A stretch of DNA of 64,000 nt, taken from contig DAIMDW010000011.1 in the NCBI GenBank assembly GCA_036725605.1, forward strand, positions 84,046 to 148,045, read 5' to 3'. The translations under genes were made by a program, and so were the position numbers. This DNA is from CALBTQ01 sp036725605. Its GTDB lineage: Bacteria; Lernaellota; Lernaellaia; Lernaellales; Lernaellaceae. Each line of letters begins with the position of its first letter. Within the stretch, counting starts at the first letter, position 1. Shown here piece by piece: positions 1-9,657 of this stretch. The notes under the pieces were generated by a model. It was not told the DNA's origin, did no database searches, and worked only from the letters and a program-made list of their open reading frames with translations.

Positions 1-1176
1 GAAGACCGCGCCTGGAAACACAAGCGCTTGCTCGACGATGTGGAGCCCAATTCCTTGACCGCCGCTCGCTCCGCGAACGATAAATTGATTGTCGCGTTGT
101 ACGATGCCTACCGCGGCCGCACCGAGTTGCTGGCGATGAAGGACAACCGTTGGGCGCACCAGCCGTTGGATTCGGATGGCTTCGTACGCACGCTGGTGGA
201 CATGGCGGTCGGCGGAGACGGGTCGCGGCACGTGTGCTTCTACGAAACGACCTCGGACTCGTTCGTTTACGGCACCGATGCGTCAGGCGAGTGGGTCTTT
301 ACCACGCTGGCGGAAAATCTGGGCGAAAACGCCTATGCGAACGGCTCGGCGTCGCTCAAGCTCGACAGCGCCGGCGCGGCGCACATCGTGTATCCGAATT
401 TTGCGCTCAACCGCCCGATCTACGCGACCAACGCGAGCGGCGCCTGGGTGCAACAAGCCATTCGCGAAACGGTGATCGGCACGGTCGGCCATCTGGCGTT
501 GGCGCTGGACGACGAAGACCAGCCGCACATCGTGTATCGCCAGGGCGATCCGGGCAAGATCGTTTACGCGGTGCCCGCCGGCGAATACTGGGACGAGGAA
601 GTCATTTACGCTCCGGACGACGATTATTCCATGTGGGTCGATCTGACGCTAGACGATGCGGGCGTCCCTCACACGGCGTTTATCTATGATGCGGGCGCCG
701 GCTCTTATAAAATTTATTATGCCTTTAAAGAATCGGACGGCTGGGACTTGTCGCAGGTCGACGGCGGCACCGTCTCGGGCAAAGTCGCCCTGGCGCTTGA
801 CGACGCGGGCGCGGCGCACGTCATTTACCATAAAGACGTTGTCCCCGACGATCTGTTGCTTCACGCGACCAACGGCACGGGCGTGTGGGTCAACGAGACG
901 GTCTACGCGTCGGACGATCACAACGCCCGTTACGGCAAGGACCTGGCGATCGACGATACGGGCACGGTGCACGTCGTGTTCGGGGCGGAATGCCGGACCG
1001 AGTGCGAATTGTTGATTTACGCGGTCAACGACGGCGGCGGCTGGATCGACGAAGTCGTCGTCGACGAAGGCTGGTTCGGCAACAACCTGAGCCTCGCGCT
1101 GGTCGACGACCATCTGGCGGTAGCCACCTCCGGCGAAGGCGCGCTGTGGTGGTTCGAACTGCCGACGACGAAGTGA
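1..1176 (+). CDS. Secreted beta-propeller-like repeat protein, 5'-truncated by window edge
   Basis: The reading frame is open from base 1, so the true start lies outside the window; the TTG at 28 is only the first possible start codon inside it. The visible part consists of repeats of roughly 45-50 residues of the form D-x-x-G-x-x-H-I/V-V-Y followed by a strand ending in Y-A-T-N-A-S-G-x-W. This looks like sialidase- or BNR-type propeller blades. It is a paralogue of the next gene, matching that protein's C-terminal half closely, including the conserved ending with A-L-W-W/H before the stop. There is no membrane segment in the visible part. By analogy with its neighbour it probably begins with a lipoprotein signal and an Asp-rich spacer. 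Function is unknown; surface binding is an inference. Confidence 0.75.
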   Translation, partial: EDRAWKHKRLLDDVEPNSLTAARSANDKLIVALYDAYRGRTELLAMKDNRWAHQPLDSDGFVRTLVDMAVGGDGSRHVCFYETTSDSFVYGTDASGEWVFTTLAENLGENAYANGSASLKLDSAGAAHIVYPNFALNRPIYATNASGAWVQQAIRETVIGTVGHLALALDDEDQPHIVYRQGDPGKIVYAVPAGEYWDEEVIYAPDDDYSMWVDLTLDDAGVPHTAFIYDAGAGSYKIYYAFKESDGWDLSQVDGGTVSGKVALALDDAGAAHVIYHKDVVPDDLLLHATNGTGVWVNETVYASDDHNARYGKDLAIDDTGTVHVVFGAECRTECELLIYAVNDGGGWIDEVVVDEGWFGNNLSLALVDDHLAVATSGEGALWWFELPTTK

Positions 1177-1225
1177 GACGAATTGTCCGACGTTCGCGTC
1201 GGTTCATTTTCGGGAGGGTGGGAAC

Positions 1226-3580
1226 ATGAAAAGCAAACTTGGCTTGATGTTATTGATGTTGGTTTGGTTGGCGGCGTTGATGCAACTCGGTTGCCCGCCC
1301 GACGATGACGACGACGACGACAACGATGCTTCTCCCGATGATGACTCAACCGATGATGACATGATCGACGATGACACGACCGACGATGATACTACCGATG
1401 ACGACACGGTCGATGACGACACGACCGATGATGACACGGTCGATGACGACACGACCGATGACGACACGGTCGATGACGATACAGTCGATGACGACACGAC
1501 CGATGACGACACAACCGACGACGACACCGCCGACGACGATGTGACCGACGATCCGTACGTGGTGACCGGCGTGTACGCCGCCGATCTGTACGCGGACGGG
1601 CACGTGCCCGCTCCCACCGACGACGCGACCGTAACGCGCATCGCCGGCGGCGCGTTCGGCCATTACGGTGTCGGCCTGGCGGTGGGTGCGCAATTGCCGA
1701 GCGAGATGGAACAACTGGTGGCGCAAAACGTCATCTTCCATGCGACGGCCAAGGACGAAAACGGCCATTTGTACATCGCGTATATCACTCACGCGGACGA
1801 CGGCATCCGGGTGGCGAACAACGCATCCGGTTCATGGTCCGTCGAACAAGCGACGACGCAAACCGGCGTACAGGATCTGGATTTGGCCGTGGCCGGCGGC
1901 GCGGTGCACCTCAGCTACAACTACTATGACGGCGACGACTGGTATGTCCATTACCTGACCAACGCGAGCGGCGCGTGGATCGACGAGCGGATGGACGATT
2001 ATTCGTATAATTCCTCCATCGTCGCCGACGCGCAGGGCACGGTGCATATTCTGTACAACCGCACGTATAGCTACAGCCAACTCAAATACCGCACCAACAG
2101 CTCGGGATCGTGGACCACGACGGCCATCGGCAGCGCGCAATGGTGGTTCATCGATTTCGACATGTTCCTGGATGCGCAGGGCACGCTGCACATCGCCGCG
2201 CTCGACGCGATCTACGGCATGGTGCAGGAACACTTCATCTATTACGCCAGCAAGGGCAGCGGCGGTTGGAGCTTCGCGCTGGCCTTTCACGATTACGGTT
2301 TTGACTATTACATCGAATCGTTGGCCCTGCTGGTCGACGGCGCGGGCACGCCGCACATCGCCTTTGCTTCGGGCGGATTTTATTACCTGACGCGCACCGA
2401 CGAGCGCGCCTGGTCGCTGACCAATCCCTTCGACGGAGAAAGGATCGGCGTACTGCAAGCCGGGCGCGGCGGCGGCAACCGGCTGTACTATGCCTATTAC
2501 AACCAGTCGCGCGGACGGTCCGAGGTGATGGCCCGACGCGGCGGCGCGTGGGAGCGTCTGCCCGTCGAATCCGGCGGCTACGTGCTGGCCAACGTCGACT
2601 TTGCGGTCGACGGCGACGGCCACCGGCACGCGGTGTATTACGACTGCGCCGGCGATGCCTGGATGTACGCCACCGACGCGACCGGTCAATGGACCACCGA
2701 AATCTTGTGCGCCGAGGTCGGCGGCGATCCCTACTTTTACTCCACGCCGTCGCTGGCGGTGGATGAGAACGGCGCGGCGCACGTCAGCTATTACCATGCT
2801 TCGACCGGGCAGTTCCGTTATGCGACCAACGCCACGGGCGCTTGGGTCAGCCAAGCCGTTGAGGAGGGAAGCGAGGCGGGCTACGCCAGCTCGCTGGTGG
2901 TGGACGGCGAAGGCCGCGTGCATCTGGCCTATGAAACGTCGAGCAAAGGCGGGGTGACTTACGCCGTGCGCGAGGACGACGATTGGACCAAAACGACGAT
3001 CGGCGAAGGCGGCGCCTATGTCGATCCCATTTCGTTGGCGCGGGATGGAAACGGCGCGGCGCATATCGTCTATTTGGCCAACGTGGATGACGGCCCCGAT
3101 TCCTCCGAGCAGATTCGGTATGCGACCAACGCTTCCGGCGAATGGGTGAATGAACTGGTGTACGTCGATTTGGGCACAACGATCATCGACGTGGCGTTGG
3201 CGCTGGACGATGAAGGCCATGCGCGCGTGGCGTTTCCGGCCTGGGATTACCCCGACGATACGCTGTTGGTGGCAAGCAACGCCGGCGGCACGTGGGAGAT
3301 AATCGACGCGCTGGGCGGCGTCGACAGCAATTATATTTACGACGTGGACATCGCGATCGACGCGGCCGGGCATACGCACATTTTGACCGGCGATCAGTGC
3401 TCGGGCGACACCTGTGACCGGTTGGCTCATCTCACCGACGCCACCGGCGAATGGGTCGTGGACTACCCGGCGATCGCGGGCACGACCGGCAACAGCGTCG
3501 CTCTGGCGCTAAGCGATGCGGGCCTGGAAGCGGCCTACACCGGCGAATTTGCGCTCTGGCATTTGCTGCTGCCGTGGTAA
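1226..3580 (+). CDS. Lipoprotein with Asp-rich spacer and beta-propeller-like repeats
   Basis: This is a 784-residue protein. The start follows a GGGAGGG ribosome site. An N-terminal hydrophobic signal ends in M-Q-L-G-C, so Cys23 is the likely lipidated residue, although Gln at -3 is unusual for a lipobox. Residues about 25-110 form an Asp-rich spacer with a five-residue period (D-D-D-T-T/V). The rest is about 12-14 repeats carrying A-x-D-x-x-G-x-x-H-I-x-Y and Y-x-T-N-A-S-G-x-W, typical of beta-propeller blades related to sialidase/BNR-type repeats. No catalytic Asp-box set can be assigned with confidence. It lies 49 bases after its paralogue and the two probably arose by duplication. It is probably a surface-exposed binding lipoprotein; the ligand is unknown. 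Confidence 0.85.
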   Translation: MKSKLGLMLLMLVWLAALMQLGCPPDDDDDDDNDASPDDDSTDDDMIDDDTTDDDTTDDDTVDDDTTDDDTVDDDTTDDDTVDDDTVDDDTTDDDTTDDDTADDDVTDDPYVVTGVYAADLYADGHVPAPTDDATVTRIAGGAFGHYGVGLAVGAQLPSEMEQLVAQNVIFHATAKDENGHLYIAYITHADDGIRVANNASGSWSVEQATTQTGVQDLDLAVAGGAVHLSYNYYDGDDWYVHYLTNASGAWIDERMDDYSYNSSIVADAQGTVHILYNRTYSYSQLKYRTNSSGSWTTTAIGSAQWWFIDFDMFLDAQGTLHIAALDAIYGMVQEHFIYYASKGSGGWSFALAFHDYGFDYYIESLALLVDGAGTPHIAFASGGFYYLTRTDERAWSLTNPFDGERIGVLQAGRGGGNRLYYAYYNQSRGRSEVMARRGGAWERLPVESGGYVLANVDFAVDGDGHRHAVYYDCAGDAWMYATDATGQWTTEILCAEVGGDPYFYSTPSLAVDENGAAHVSYYHASTGQFRYATNATGAWVSQAVEEGSEAGYASSLVVDGEGRVHLAYETSSKGGVTYAVREDDDWTKTTIGEGGAYVDPISLARDGNGAAHIVYLANVDDGPDSSEQIRYATNASGEWVNELVYVDLGTTIIDVALALDDEGHARVAFPAWDYPDDTLLVASNAGGTWEIIDALGGVDSNYIYDVDIAIDAAGHTHILTGDQCSGDTCDRLAHLTDATGEWVVDYPAIAGTTGNSVALALSDAGLEAAYTGEFALWHLLLPW
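1300..1551 (+). repeat. 15-bp-period Asp-codon repeat
   Basis: The coding DNA for the Asp-rich spacer is a degenerate tandem repeat with a 15-base unit encoding D-D-D-T-(T or V). GAC and GAT codons alternate, so copies differ at third positions. The same unit recurs in the genes near 24.1, 25.6, 38.3 and 61.6 kb, on both strands. Confidence 0.8.
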
Positions 3581-3643
3581 GCGTTGCTTGACTTTCCCCG
3601 GTCCCTTTGCTCATTGTGAGTAAAACACCAACCCGGGAGAGTC

Positions 3644-5350
3644 ATGTCGTCCGCGCGAACGCCGCGTTTGATTATCGCTTTGTCGCTGCTGGTGATCGCG
3701 CTGAGCGTTGCGTTCAGCGTCGTCTTTTTCCTCACCGAGCAAAGCGATAGTTTCGCCGAGGGCGTCGACCATCCCTTCGTGCACAGCTTTCTCAATCTGT
3801 ACAACGAATATTTTCCTTTCGGCGACACGTGGACCCGCTCGGTGCATCCGACCGCCGATTGCCTGCCGTCGTATTTGACCGTCGGCGCGGCGCTGGTGCT
3901 GGGCCTGCGCCCGCTGACGTGTTTTGCGGTGATGTGGTTGGGGATGGCGTTGCTGCTGGTCGTCGGTGCCGCCGTCGCCCGCGAACTGACCGGGCAGCGA
4001 TGGGCCGGCTGGTTCACCGCCGCGCTGCTGGCCGCGACGCCCCACGTGTATTACCTGACCTGGTCGTACAACAACTGGATTTTCCTCGCCGCGTTTTTTT
4101 TGGCGACGATGTACGCTTCGATCCGCCTGGTGCACGAGCCGGCGGCCGGGCGGGCGGTCGCCGTCGGGTTGTGCATCGCCCTGGGCCAGTTTTGCGGCCA
4201 CGATTTTCCTTCGCGCGATCTGTTCGTGATCTACTGCGCGATCGCCGTGCTGGTCGCTCTGGCGATTCTCGCCCGGCAAAAACGCCTGACGAAAAAACAG
4301 TGGATCGCCTACCCGCTGCTGATCGCCCTGTTCGCCGAGTCGATCACCGTGGTGAAAGAAATTCTCCGCGTCCTCCGCGAAGGGCTGCCGCTGCTCGATT
4401 TTTTCGGCAACTTCGCCGGAACGCTGGCCTGGCGGTACGGCCCCGAGCGCGCCGCGTACTACACGCACAACATCGGCGAGTACAGCTATCCGCCGCATTG
4501 GTGGTGGACGGCGCTGCCCGGCTATATTTACGACCTGGCCTTTCAGGCGCTGGCGCCGGCGCTCTTCGTCTTTGCGTTGCTGATGTTCGCGCGCTTTCAG
4601 CGGCTGCAGGGCCAGCGTTTTCGTCGCGCCTGGCTGCTGGCGCCGGTGCTGGCGTTGGCCGTGGCGAGCCTGAGCGAAAAGAAGAACTTCTGGTACATCC
4701 TGCCGTTGGTGCCGGCGTTGGCGACCATGGCGGCGTCGATGTTCGCGGCCACCGCGTCGGGCGAGGATAAGCATCGGCGGGCACAGACGATGGTGATCCT
4801 GGGCGTGCTGGCCGTGCAATTGACCGTGTTTTGCTGGATCTGGCCGCCGCGCCTGCCCGAGTGGATGCCCAAGGTGACCGACCAGAAAGCCGAGCTGAGC
4901 CGCCGGCTGCTGGTCGAGCGAAGCGAGTCGAAGCACATGATGGTCGCGCATATTCTCCATGAGTTCGATCGCCGTTTCGCGCGCGGGCAAACCGTCAGCC
5001 TGGCGATGGTCGACGCCGACGGTCTTTCCGATGTGGCCGATTTCTATTTCCGTTGCGCCCGGCGGCCGCTCAAGCTGCATCTGCCCAACAAGGTCGAGCC
5101 GGCGCGCCTGCAGGCCATGCTGTGGCTGACCAAGCGGCCCTTCGACGAGGGAGCGCCCTCGTTGCTCGCCGAACCGCGTGCGCAATTGTGGGGGCGGTTT
5201 GTCGCGGACATGCAGCGGCTCGATCCGTCGCTCAACGACGTTACGCCGGATGCGGCCGCGGCCGAGGACTACCGCGCCTGGATCGAATCGGGTGAGGTCG
5301 TCGAAATTCTGCCCGATCGTTTTTTGCTTTTCCCACCGCCCACCGAGTGA
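3644..5350 (+). CDS. Polytopic membrane protein, GT-C glycosyltransferase-like
   Basis: This is a 568-residue protein starting at an ATG preceded by GGGAGAGTC. The first membrane helix is residues 9-30. It is followed by an extracytoplasmic loop (about 31-75) rich in acidic and aromatic residues (E-G-V-D-H-P-F), then roughly nine further helices and a soluble C-terminal region of about 130 residues. This arrangement matches the GT-C superfamily (PMT/ArnT-like enzymes that use lipid-linked sugar donors), in which the first periplasmic loop carries the acidic catalytic residue. No exact family signature can be claimed. It resembles the proteins at 51562-52746 and 53596-54783 more in layout than in sequence. 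It stands alone between the propeller genes and the HEAT array. Confidence 0.7.
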   Translation: MSSARTPRLIIALSLLVIALSVAFSVVFFLTEQSDSFAEGVDHPFVHSFLNLYNEYFPFGDTWTRSVHPTADCLPSYLTVGAALVLGLRPLTCFAVMWLGMALLLVVGAAVARELTGQRWAGWFTAALLAATPHVYYLTWSYNNWIFLAAFFLATMYASIRLVHEPAAGRAVAVGLCIALGQFCGHDFPSRDLFVIYCAIAVLVALAILARQKRLTKKQWIAYPLLIALFAESITVVKEILRVLREGLPLLDFFGNFAGTLAWRYGPERAAYYTHNIGEYSYPPHWWWTALPGYIYDLAFQALAPALFVFALLMFARFQRLQGQRFRRAWLLAPVLALAVASLSEKKNFWYILPLVPALATMAASMFAATASGEDKHRRAQTMVILGVLAVQLTVFCWIWPPRLPEWMPKVTDQKAELSRRLLVERSESKHMMVAHILHEFDRRFARGQTVSLAMVDADGLSDVADFYFRCARRPLKLHLPNKVEPARLQAMLWLTKRPFDEGAPSLLAEPRAQLWGRFVADMQRLDPSLNDVTPDAAAAEDYRAWIESGEVVEILPDRFLLFPPPTE

Positions 5351-5439
5351 TTTTCGCGCCGTTTGCGGTCTGATTATTCTTTCTGGTAACATCCCGACCG
5401 GTTGTGTTTTCGGAAAATAAAGTTAATGGGAGTGAAACA

Positions 5440-8400
5440 ATGCGTGGAAGTTTGTTTACTTGCCTGCGGCCGTTGGCGCCGCTGTTGCTTATTGTTGCCC
5501 TGCTCATTCCATCCGTCGCTGCGGCCCGGACCACGGTGGAAGAGGACATCGACTATGTTATGTCCCGCCTGAAAAGCGCCGCCGATGAATTCGGCGGTCG
5601 GTCCTTCAATCGTTTGCAAGAAATATCGTTAACCTCGCACCTGGAGCGCTATCGCCGGCAATTGTTCGCCTTCGGACCCCAGGTGGTGACGCCGATCAAA
5701 AAAGCGATGGTCGAGGCGAGTCCTTCTTTTCGCTTCGAGGCGGCGGTCGTGCTGCTGATGTTGAACGAGACTTCGCCCGAAACGTTGGCGATCGTCCGCA
5801 CCGAATTGCGCCATTTCGACATGGAACGCCGCGAATACGTGGTCGAGAGTCTTTTCAAAACCGGCGCGGCGCATCGATCGTTGTTCGCGGAGATCATTGC
5901 GGCTGAGACGAGGGGCCGGCGCGTATCCCGTTGGCTGTCGGAGCTGGAACCGCTGACCGACGCGGAACTGCGGGCGTTGCTGAGCGCGGCCGAGGACAAC
6001 GACCATCTGCCGTTGTTGAGTCCCCAAATATTCAAACAATACGCGTCGCGTCTGACGCCGCTTCTGCTGGCCGATCTGGCCGATGAGGGGCGGGCCTCCG
6101 GCGCTCATCGTTTATTGAATTTTCATTTTTCCGTCAGCGAACCGTTCATCGCCAAGGAATTGAAACAAAACGATCCGGCCCGGCGGATGCGCGCCGCGGT
6201 CATTTTGTCGGACAACGACAAAGGATCGGCGAAGATGACGCCCGATCTGGTTTGGGGCGTGGAGCATGGGAACGAATATTGGCGGAAAGGATCTTTCAGG
6301 AGCCTGATCGCTCTGGGTCCCAAGGCGGCCAAAGCCGCCGAAGCCGTGCGGGCGTTGCTGCATGACGACAGTTATTTTAATCGTGCTAGCGCGCTGTGTG
6401 TGCTGGCCGCCATTGCTCCCGGCGAAAAGCAAACGTTGGCGGCCATCGAAGAGGGTTTTGATTCGTGGGACGAGCAGATCAACGAAGCGGCGATCTGGGC
6501 GGTCGGTTTGCAAGGGAAAAAGGGCAAGGTGTTTTTACCGCGCCTGATACAAATATTGGAGAAAGAGAATCCGTCGGCGAAAAATGAATTGTTGCTTGCT
6601 TTGGCCAAACTCGGTCCGGTGGCCGCCGAAGCCAAACCGGCGTTGTTGAAACTGTATCGTGAGGCAAAACCATTGCCGTCAAATCGGGAAGGTTTGCAGT
6701 TACGGAGAAAAAACGACGATTCTTACAGCTCGGAAAACCTGCTGCGCGTGCTGTACGCCATCGATCCCCGTGAGCCGTCGTTGCAAGAGGACTTTCAGGC
6801 GCTTTTGCGTGAGGACAAAGAAGAAGAGTCGTCCACACAAGACGATGTTGATTCACGTTTCAACGCGAATAACTATTTTCGTCTTCGTCTGGAAGGGGAA
6901 ATAGCCGTATACCAGCTCAGGGATCCCTATAGCGAGTGCCGTGACAATGAAAAACTCGTGAAAATGCTGCAAGCGCTGTCCATCGATCCGTACGATGACG
7001 AGGACGACATTCTCACCGATCTTTATGTAAAGGGCGATGAAACCATCGCGGCGGTTGAGCCGTTCCTGCGGGACGACGATGAGGCGTTGCGTGAATTCGC
7101 GTGTGCGCTGATCGACGTCATCGACCCGGCCGATCCGAAGTTGTACCGGGAGATGCTCGACAGCGAATACGAGGACGTGCGCAAGTACGCCTGTAAAAAA
7201 TTATATGACGATCAAGCTTTCGGTCCGCAATACAAACAGGATGTGCTCAACGGACTGAAAAACGCGTATGCCGACGTACGGTTCGAGGCGTTGAGACAAC
7301 TTCCCAAATACGGCCGGGAGTACCTGCCGCTGTTGCTGGCGGCGTTGGATGACGAGGACCGGAAAAACGATTGCCCGGCGATTTTATCGCTCAGAGATCT
7401 TGGTCCGGCGGCGAAGGAAACGGCGCCGCGCGTCCTGGCCTTTTTGGGCGAGACCGAGGACCTTTGCGGTGAAATAACGGCCAAAGACGCTTTAGAGAAT
7501 TTCGGATTATCGGTCATCCCGTTGCTGCAGGAAAGCGCCGGCGATTCCGCCAATCCCACGCTCCAGGAACGGGCCGTCGAGGTAATCGACGGTTGGGAGG
7601 AAGCCACGCGCCGATCCATACCGCTGCTGGTGCGGCTCGTGCTGGAAGGCAAAGAGGATCTTTGTGTCCAGGCTTTCAAACCGCTGTACACGATGAAGCC
7701 TTTTCCGCCGGAACACGCGCCGCTCTTGTTGGATATTCTGAAAGTGGATAACGAAGGATTGCGCGCCCTGACCATGGAAATCCTGGCCCGGACCAACCCG
7801 CCCGGCGAGGATGCGCTGGAAGCGTATCACCGGATGATCCGGGATGATAATCCCATCGTTCATACCTATGCCGCGGCGCTGTTGCTGCTCAACGACCGCT
7901 CGCTCAAGGACGGGCGGGCGATGCTGTTGGCGGAGTTGGAAAACCAGGACGAGGACGTGAGAAAAGCCGCCGTCAAGGCGCTCAAGTTGCTGGGCCCCAA
8001 GGCGGAGTTCGCCGTTCCCGCGCTGATCGAAAAATTCAAGAAAGGACAGAATGAAAACCTGTCCGATGAATACGTCGAGGCGCTGGCGGCGGTCGGCCCG
8101 ACGATCGAACCGCAGTTGGTGATCCTTTGGAACAGCACGGAAAGAAGAGATAAGGGGCTGGCCGGTTACATTTGGTGTCAACTCGGTCGCGACGCCAAAC
8201 TGGCCGCGCCGCTGATGATCAAAGCCCTCGACGAAGGGGGAGAACCCGCGGAAATCGCCGTTCGGGTCGCCTCGATGCTGGATCCGGCAACGCCGGGATT
8301 GTTGGCGGCGCTGGATAGAAACTTCATCGATCCCGACAAGGACGTGGATGTGAAGATGGCGCTGGGCATGCTCGGCGAAGAGGGAATGAAAATCATCCTG

Positions 8401-9600
8401 AGCCGGAAGAAAAATGCCGGCGGGCGATCGTACCATGGCGAACGTTTGGATTATTATTTCAGAAATTATATCGAATGTCACAAGGACAAGTATTTGCCGA
8501 TTCTGCTGCGCGCCCTGGATACCGAAAATCGGGTGGTGCAGAGAAACGCGGCCGAGTTGATGTATGAGATCGGGCCGTCGGCCGCGCCGGAATTGCTGAC
8601 GTTGCTCAAAACGGGCAACCGCGACCAGCAAATCGGCGCGGGGATGGTGCTGGAAATCTGCGAAGACATTCGCGAGTCGATCAAACCGGAGTTGATGTCG
8701 CTGCTGGACGATCCGGATCTCGATCTACGGTTTTTCGCGGCCATGGCGTTGTTTCAACAAGAAGACGATGATGCGAAAGTCATTCGGGCGATCGTCGCCG
8801 TACTGCAAAATGGCCGCCAGGAACAAAAGATCGATGTCTGTAAATTGATTGCTCAAAAGGATTTGCGTGATGATTCGGTCGACAAGGCGTTGCTTCAGAT
8901 ACTGCGACACGATGACAATGTCGTGATGCGCCGCCTGGCCGGCGAAACATTGTTCAGTATTCATCAGGGCGTCAATTCCTGGCTGCGCCACGATTCCGAA
9001 TACAAGATTATGTCCGACGTATTGATCAATGAAACCGACGAAGTGGCGCTGAAGAATGCCTTGGCTTGCGCCGAATCGTTGTGTCCGGCGTTCTTCCCCT
9101 ATTTGTTGCCGATGCTGCAAAGCGCCGACGAGCAAGTACGCAAGCGCGCGGTTTTGGCGATCGGTTCCTTGCCGTTCTCCCGCGCCGAAACGCTGTTGCT
9201 GGACATGGCGAAAGGGCCGGATGCCAACGCCCGCCGGGGCGCCACCCTGGCGATGGGCATCGTGCGGACCGAGAAGACGTGCGCTTTCCTGTTTTCGCAA
9301 TTGAGCCAAACCGATCCGGGAACCTCGGCCGATACCGTGTGGGCGTTTTCCCATTATCCCTTTACGATCTTATCCGACCCGGATTTTCTGACCAGGTTGC
9401 GCGACCCCAATCCGGCCGTCCGCTTGAACATGCTCAAGGTGTTCATCGAGAAAATTCCCCATGCCTATGCCTGGGCCATCGATGCGCCGGCCCTGAAAAA
9501 CGCGTTGCAACAAGCCGCGCAGGATGAAGACGCCGACGTACGCGCCGCCGCGCAGGAAGCGCTGAAGTTGATCGAGGAAAATCCCAACGTTAACAAGTAA
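5440..9600 (+). CDS. Giant secreted HEAT-repeat protein, copy 1 of 4
   Basis: The ATG at 5440 is preferred to a GTG at 5404 because it has a GGGAGTG ribosome site and is followed directly by a signal peptide ending S-V-A-A-A, giving 1386 residues. After a short acidic start (T-V-E-E-D-I-D-Y) the whole chain is alpha-helical HEAT/PBS-lyase-type repeats of about 30-40 residues. They are recognisable by recurrent A-x-x-A-L-x-x-L-G-P, D-D-x-x-x-V-R and L-L-x-A-L-D-D-E-D patterns. The C-terminus ends with D-E-D-A-D-V-R-A-A-A-Q-E-A-L-K-L, shared with the three following genes. There is no lipobox, C-terminal membrane segment or enzyme motif. It is probably a large exported solenoid scaffold and is the most diverged of the four copies. 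Confidence 0.88.
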   Translation: MRGSLFTCLRPLAPLLLIVALLIPSVAAARTTVEEDIDYVMSRLKSAADEFGGRSFNRLQEISLTSHLERYRRQLFAFGPQVVTPIKKAMVEASPSFRFEAAVVLLMLNETSPETLAIVRTELRHFDMERREYVVESLFKTGAAHRSLFAEIIAAETRGRRVSRWLSELEPLTDAELRALLSAAEDNDHLPLLSPQIFKQYASRLTPLLLADLADEGRASGAHRLLNFHFSVSEPFIAKELKQNDPARRMRAAVILSDNDKGSAKMTPDLVWGVEHGNEYWRKGSFRSLIALGPKAAKAAEAVRALLHDDSYFNRASALCVLAAIAPGEKQTLAAIEEGFDSWDEQINEAAIWAVGLQGKKGKVFLPRLIQILEKENPSAKNELLLALAKLGPVAAEAKPALLKLYREAKPLPSNREGLQLRRKNDDSYSSENLLRVLYAIDPREPSLQEDFQALLREDKEEESSTQDDVDSRFNANNYFRLRLEGEIAVYQLRDPYSECRDNEKLVKMLQALSIDPYDDEDDILTDLYVKGDETIAAVEPFLRDDDEALREFACALIDVIDPADPKLYREMLDSEYEDVRKYACKKLYDDQAFGPQYKQDVLNGLKNAYADVRFEALRQLPKYGREYLPLLLAALDDEDRKNDCPAILSLRDLGPAAKETAPRVLAFLGETEDLCGEITAKDALENFGLSVIPLLQESAGDSANPTLQERAVEVIDGWEEATRRSIPLLVRLVLEGKEDLCVQAFKPLYTMKPFPPEHAPLLLDILKVDNEGLRALTMEILARTNPPGEDALEAYHRMIRDDNPIVHTYAAALLLLNDRSLKDGRAMLLAELENQDEDVRKAAVKALKLLGPKAEFAVPALIEKFKKGQNENLSDEYVEALAAVGPTIEPQLVILWNSTERRDKGLAGYIWCQLGRDAKLAAPLMIKALDEGGEPAEIAVRVASMLDPATPGLLAALDRNFIDPDKDVDVKMALGMLGEEGMKIILSRKKNAGGRSYHGERLDYYFRNYIECHKDKYLPILLRALDTENRVVQRNAAELMYEIGPSAAPELLTLLKTGNRDQQIGAGMVLEICEDIRESIKPELMSLLDDPDLDLRFFAAMALFQQEDDDAKVIRAIVAVLQNGRQEQKIDVCKLIAQKDLRDDSVDKALLQILRHDDNVVMRRLAGETLFSIHQGVNSWLRHDSEYKIMSDVLINETDEVALKNALACAESLCPAFFPYLLPMLQSADEQVRKRAVLAIGSLPFSRAETLLLDMAKGPDANARRGATLAMGIVRTEKTCAFLFSQLSQTDPGTSADTVWAFSHYPFTILSDPDFLTRLRDPNPAVRLNMLKVFIEKIPHAYAWAIDAPALKNALQQAAQDEDADVRAAAQEALKLIEENPNVNK

Positions 9601-9657
9601 CGAAGCGATTGGATGATAAGAAAGGCGCGTCATGCGTCGTGAGATGGGAGTGAAAAG

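Noticed and set aside
1300..1551. Calcium-binding thrombospondin type 3 repeats
   Set aside because: The Asp-rich runs lack the D-x-D-x-D-G-x-x-D spacing and the Gly residues needed; they are simple D-D-D-T units.
1204..1641. Ser/Val-rich frames opposite the Asp-rich spacers (also near 24.1, 25.5, 27.9, 36.3, 38.2 and 53.3 kb)
   Set aside because: They are the antisense reading of GAC/GAT repeats and exist only because the Asp repeat has a multiple-of-three period. No ribosome sites or signals are present.
3611..5392. Long minus-strand open frame opposite the 3644-5350 gene
   Set aside because: It is rich in Arg, Gln and His, the usual antisense product of a GC-rich gene. The plus-strand protein has clear membrane helices and a ribosome site.
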